DNA from: Amanita rubescens
Taxonomy: Eukaryota; Basidiomycota; Agaricomycetes; Agaricales; Amanitaceae
DNA length: 34,392 nt
Direction of reading: 5' to 3'
Assembly: GCA_015039365.1 (NCBI GenBank)
Contig: WION01000548.1
Span: 1 to 34,392 of the forward strand
This document shows positions 31,641 through 34,392 of this stretch, one piece after another. The notes beneath the pieces are model-generated. The model did not search any database and had not been told where the DNA came from. It saw nothing but the letters and a program-made list of their open reading frames with translations. The number at the start of each line of letters is the position of its first letter. The first letter of the stretch is position 1. The position numbers and the translations under genes were made by a program.

Positions 31641-32423
31641 GAGTCGTTGCTAAGGAGACGTTAAAAAGTTCATGAGCGACTTCGTCTGGTAAGAAACAAG
31701 CAACCTATGTCTCACTCACTATGTTTGCTGCTTAGAACGACAACGAAACATTGTAAAGATGTATTTCCGATGTAGAATCAGGCTTCTGTCGCTGATTAGC
31801 TTAGATGAGAAAAGGATGATGGAAAAAGGAACTTGCGTATATTCTTCAAATCGATGAACTTTTATGAAGACGTATTGGTCTGGAATGCAAAAAATATCAG
31901 TATAAAACCACCACTTCACTAAATGCAAAGGGCGGGGTCCCCGTAATCCCTCCATAGGCTCGAACGCGTTCACCAGAAGGGGAGGAGAATTGTATGTCTC
32001 TGTTTGCCACCCCTGTGCTACACTTCAAAGTTCAAATCCCGTCGAATATAATTAAATACACGCGGCCCCTCTTCCATCCTTGTCACCTCTGCAACTCCTA
32101 CAATGTTCTCAACTCCATCAATCGCTGCGCTGTCCCGCCCAACCACTACATATATCTCTAACCCATCACCAACCTAGCAACCACATGTGAGCCGCTTTTT
32201 TTGTTGCCGTGCGAAGCATCTCACCTCAATATGGCGCTCCGTTGCGCTGGTGAAAGCATCAACAACCAGCTTCAGTACTGACGTAAGCGGGAGATGCGTT
32301 GGGAATGATTGTCAGATTAATGATTCGCCTTGAGCTGCCGTTTGGTTTTTAAAGTAGACCTGTCATAGTCTGTGTTAAACTATGTCTCATGGCAGGAGGC
32401 GCCGCAGTCCGATCGGCGCAAGT
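31641..32423. other. No recognisable gene
   Basis: Short frames only. A lone B-box-like word lies near 32029 but has no partner A box. Confidence 0.5.
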
Positions 32424-32890
32424 ATAAAAGTGCAATTGGATGGGAATCGAACCTGGGCTCTCCAATATGAGTCTACAGTAGTACTCTACCGGCTAGACCA
32501 AACATCTCTTTTTGTGAATCAGCAATTTAAATGCAATCTGATCAGGACGTCATCAAAAAAATCCGACAAATTTGCGAGCCCTGATCCCAGGCCTCTGACC
32601 AAATTCTGGGCAATTTTTTCCGAATCCGTACTCAAACGTATATTCAGCTGGGGCCTGTACAGCAACAGCGAGTGTACGTACGGATCACTTTTACAGTTAA
32701 ATGCGTATGTATTGGTCTACCAATGAATAATACATCAAGATGTGCTCTTGTATATCAACACTTATATATATATATATATGCGGTCGGATCTGGTGATCCA
32801 TCCACTGGGGCAAACGGATAAAGGTCTATCATATCCCATGGCATACCGATGCTACTTAAAATCGTCTACGTCGCAGACAATGCTTGATCG
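32424..32890 (-). repeat. Dispersed repeat with tRNA-like end, copy 2
   Basis: Inverted counterpart of 14510-15008, running on the minus strand from caagcattgtctgcgacgta to the tRNA-like end. A TA dinucleotide run is longer here (32763-32779). It carries only the last codons of the gene next to copy 1. Confidence 0.85.
32426..32508 (-). ncRNA. tRNA-like unit in dispersed repeat, copy 2
   Basis: On the minus strand, A box TGGTCTAGCCGG (32489-32500) and B box GGTTCGATTCC (32443-32453) both fit pol III consensus exactly, better than copy 1. Terminator-like T4 at 32426-32429. Stems pair poorly as in copy 1. Confidence 0.6.
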
Positions 32891-33114
32891 ATCCCCAGTG
32901 AAAAATCCCCCAGGTGAAATCTGTTACGCCCGGAGCCGACCTGTCACGCACTGCCCAAATCTGGCATGTGCTCGATATTCTGCTCGCCTCTGCCACATAC
33001 CATCCACATGTACGGTAGTTGCTTCTGTAATTGTAGCTACGAAATCGAAATTCATTTGAAACGTCGCACGTCACAAGTTGCTAAGTCCCTCGACTCACAA
33101 AGTCCATAACTCAC

Positions 33115-34392
33115 ATGAAAGAGCTTACTCAACGTGACAACGGCAAAATACTCTGTGAATGCCGCAAATGCTATCAAATCTGTCAAGACGGTGTTTACCT
33201 CATACCAAGAACGTACCAAAACCACAAGAAATAGAAATATCGTGATTTGGACCCAGGCAAGGAAGAGGTAGAGCGCCGTGATGCTCACGCTGCATTCTTT
33301 AAGAAATATGGACAACTGAATGAGTCTCTGCATCATCTAGCTCAAGTCAGATGCACACCAGACAAAGAAAGAAAAAGTCGAAGGTACGTCGCGTCGTATT
33401 CTAATCATGGCTCTAAACAACTTAATATGCAGAAAACCACTGTCCCACCCCTTCCCCCCCTCGACGAAGATATGTCCACAGATACTGGAATTCAGTACAT
33501 GGATGAAGATCCCCTCCAATTCCTTCATGGACGATGCGCCGATCTATGGGGACGTGTTGACGGGCAATCCACCAATACAGGAGGATGCACCGACTCAAGG
33601 GGACGCATCTGTTGGCAGGGCGCGGGATCAGGAGGATGCGCTGATTGACCCATCTGACAGGGAGGACTCAGAGGAGGACTCAGTTCCATGATCAGAACAT
33701 TGACCCAGGATTCGAGGTATAACAACACTCTGCGTACAATTCTACTCACTCCGTCTAGGATATTCGTAACGAACCTTGAGGACTCAATATCTTGAGAAAC
33801 GCAACTCACCAGATGCTTGTAGACAGTGGAAACAGAGAATACGCCCGCATATATGCAGAACGACATGAATTTTTGTATGTATTCGGTTCACTCAACAAAA
33901 CTTGGTTCAACGCTGACTTCAATTACAGGGACAAGATACGTAAGCTCGAAACACGGATAGAATTCTTAGAAGAACACCAGGAAAAACGAGAAAGACAGTT
34001 CATGTAAGTCAGTTAGGATAATGTCATTATATGCGCACTCGAGATCACTCCGTGCCGTAGGGAAACCATCATGAACATGGGTAAACATTCTGCCCCAGGT
34101 AAAGCAGGCTTTGCGGGGAGACGCGAGGAAGCTTTGCGGACAGCTTTCCCACTTGCATACAAATCCGAAGACGAACTATCCGGCATTGTCAACCCCATAG
34201 GAGATAATTCTAGCCTGAACTTCTGGGCCACAGGAAGCTTTAAACCAGGCCACGAATATCCTGGAAAGATCGCAAAAAGGCTTTGCTTCCTCGAAGACGA
34301 GAACGGGGTACCAATGACACAGAAGCGCCTGGATGTGATTCACAGGTTCCTCAGTGGCGCTTTCAAGGAGCTCAAGGAGCTCATGTACAAGA
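33115..34392 (+). CDS. 5' part of a multi-exon gene leaving the window
   Basis: ATG at 33115 opens a frame with a C-x-C-x2-C-x3-C cluster (ILCECRKCYQICQDG). A TAG at 33232 can be removed by a 66-bp intron (33191-33256) that keeps phase, or is a nonsense codon, since RTYQNHKK before it looks coding. Next: intron 33384-33432, and an acidic stretch (DDAPIYGDVL, DPSDREDSEEDSV). The join between 33691 and about 33808 is unresolved. Then HEFL|DKIRKLETRIEFLEEHQEKR across intron 33875-33928 (coiled coil), intron 34004-34060, and an open exon from 34061 to the window end with SLNFWATGSFKPGHEYPG and KRLCFLEDENGVPMT. The overall pattern resembles uncharacterised Agaricomycete, often transposon-associated, proteins. 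Function unknown. Confidence 0.5.

Noticed and set aside
32029..32040. B-box-like agttcaaatccc suggesting a tRNA gene
   Set aside because: No A box at the right distance and no stems.

Overview
The window looks like a repeat-rich, gene-poor stretch of an Agaricomycete (mushroom-type basidiomycete) genome. The evidence is many short GT-AG introns of 44-66 bp with CTNAC-like branch points, fungal host-gene relics, and remains of a KDZ/Plavaka-type transposase of the kind found in Agaricomycotina. There is no operon structure, CRISPR array or rRNA. Species cannot be named from the sequence alone.

Layout, left to right. 1-4 kb: no intact gene. It holds a broken class-II DAHP synthase copy (966-1960), degenerate dispersed repeats and a 31-bp tandem array with repeated TATA boxes. 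4.1-6.0 kb: a relic fungal gene running into a 143-bp minisatellite. 6.1-8.1 kb: the most interesting gene, whose start copies the histone H3 tail and whose second exon encodes a PHD-type finger. 8.3-9.3 kb: a decayed KDZ/Plavaka transposase. 9.8-11.8 kb: two inverted CACTTT-rich repeats enclosing a decayed panB copy and a tRNA-like element. 13.2-15.0 kb: a gene with one nonsense codon, followed by a repeat that carries a tRNA-like pol III promoter; a second copy lies inverted at 32.4-32.9 kb. 15.1-17.1 kb: a young, gene-less LTR element with 99.5% identical 369-bp LTRs. 17.1-22 kb: fragments, a short Copia-like LTR, a 66-bp tandem duplication, and a 90-bp duplication that carries splice sites. 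22.6-23.6 kb: an intact five-exon gene. 24.8-28.7 kb: two intact head-to-head genes, a seven-exon 706-codon gene on the minus strand and a 255-codon gene on the plus strand with duplicated phase-0 exons. 28.7-29.5 kb: more low-complexity ORFs. 30.3-31.6 kb: old, diverged duplications. 33.1-34.4 kb: the 5' part of another multi-exon gene that leaves the window.

The gene models for 6106-7959, 22634-23555, 24767-27270 and 27513-28666 were built by hand. They join in frame across every intron, which is strong internal support for the exon boundaries, but expression and function are unknown. The best candidate for an undescribed system is the H3-tail-mimic plus PHD-finger protein at 6106, because a PHD finger is the domain class that reads H3 tails. 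Eight ACGCGTCA motifs on a regular 143-bp grid lie directly upstream of it.
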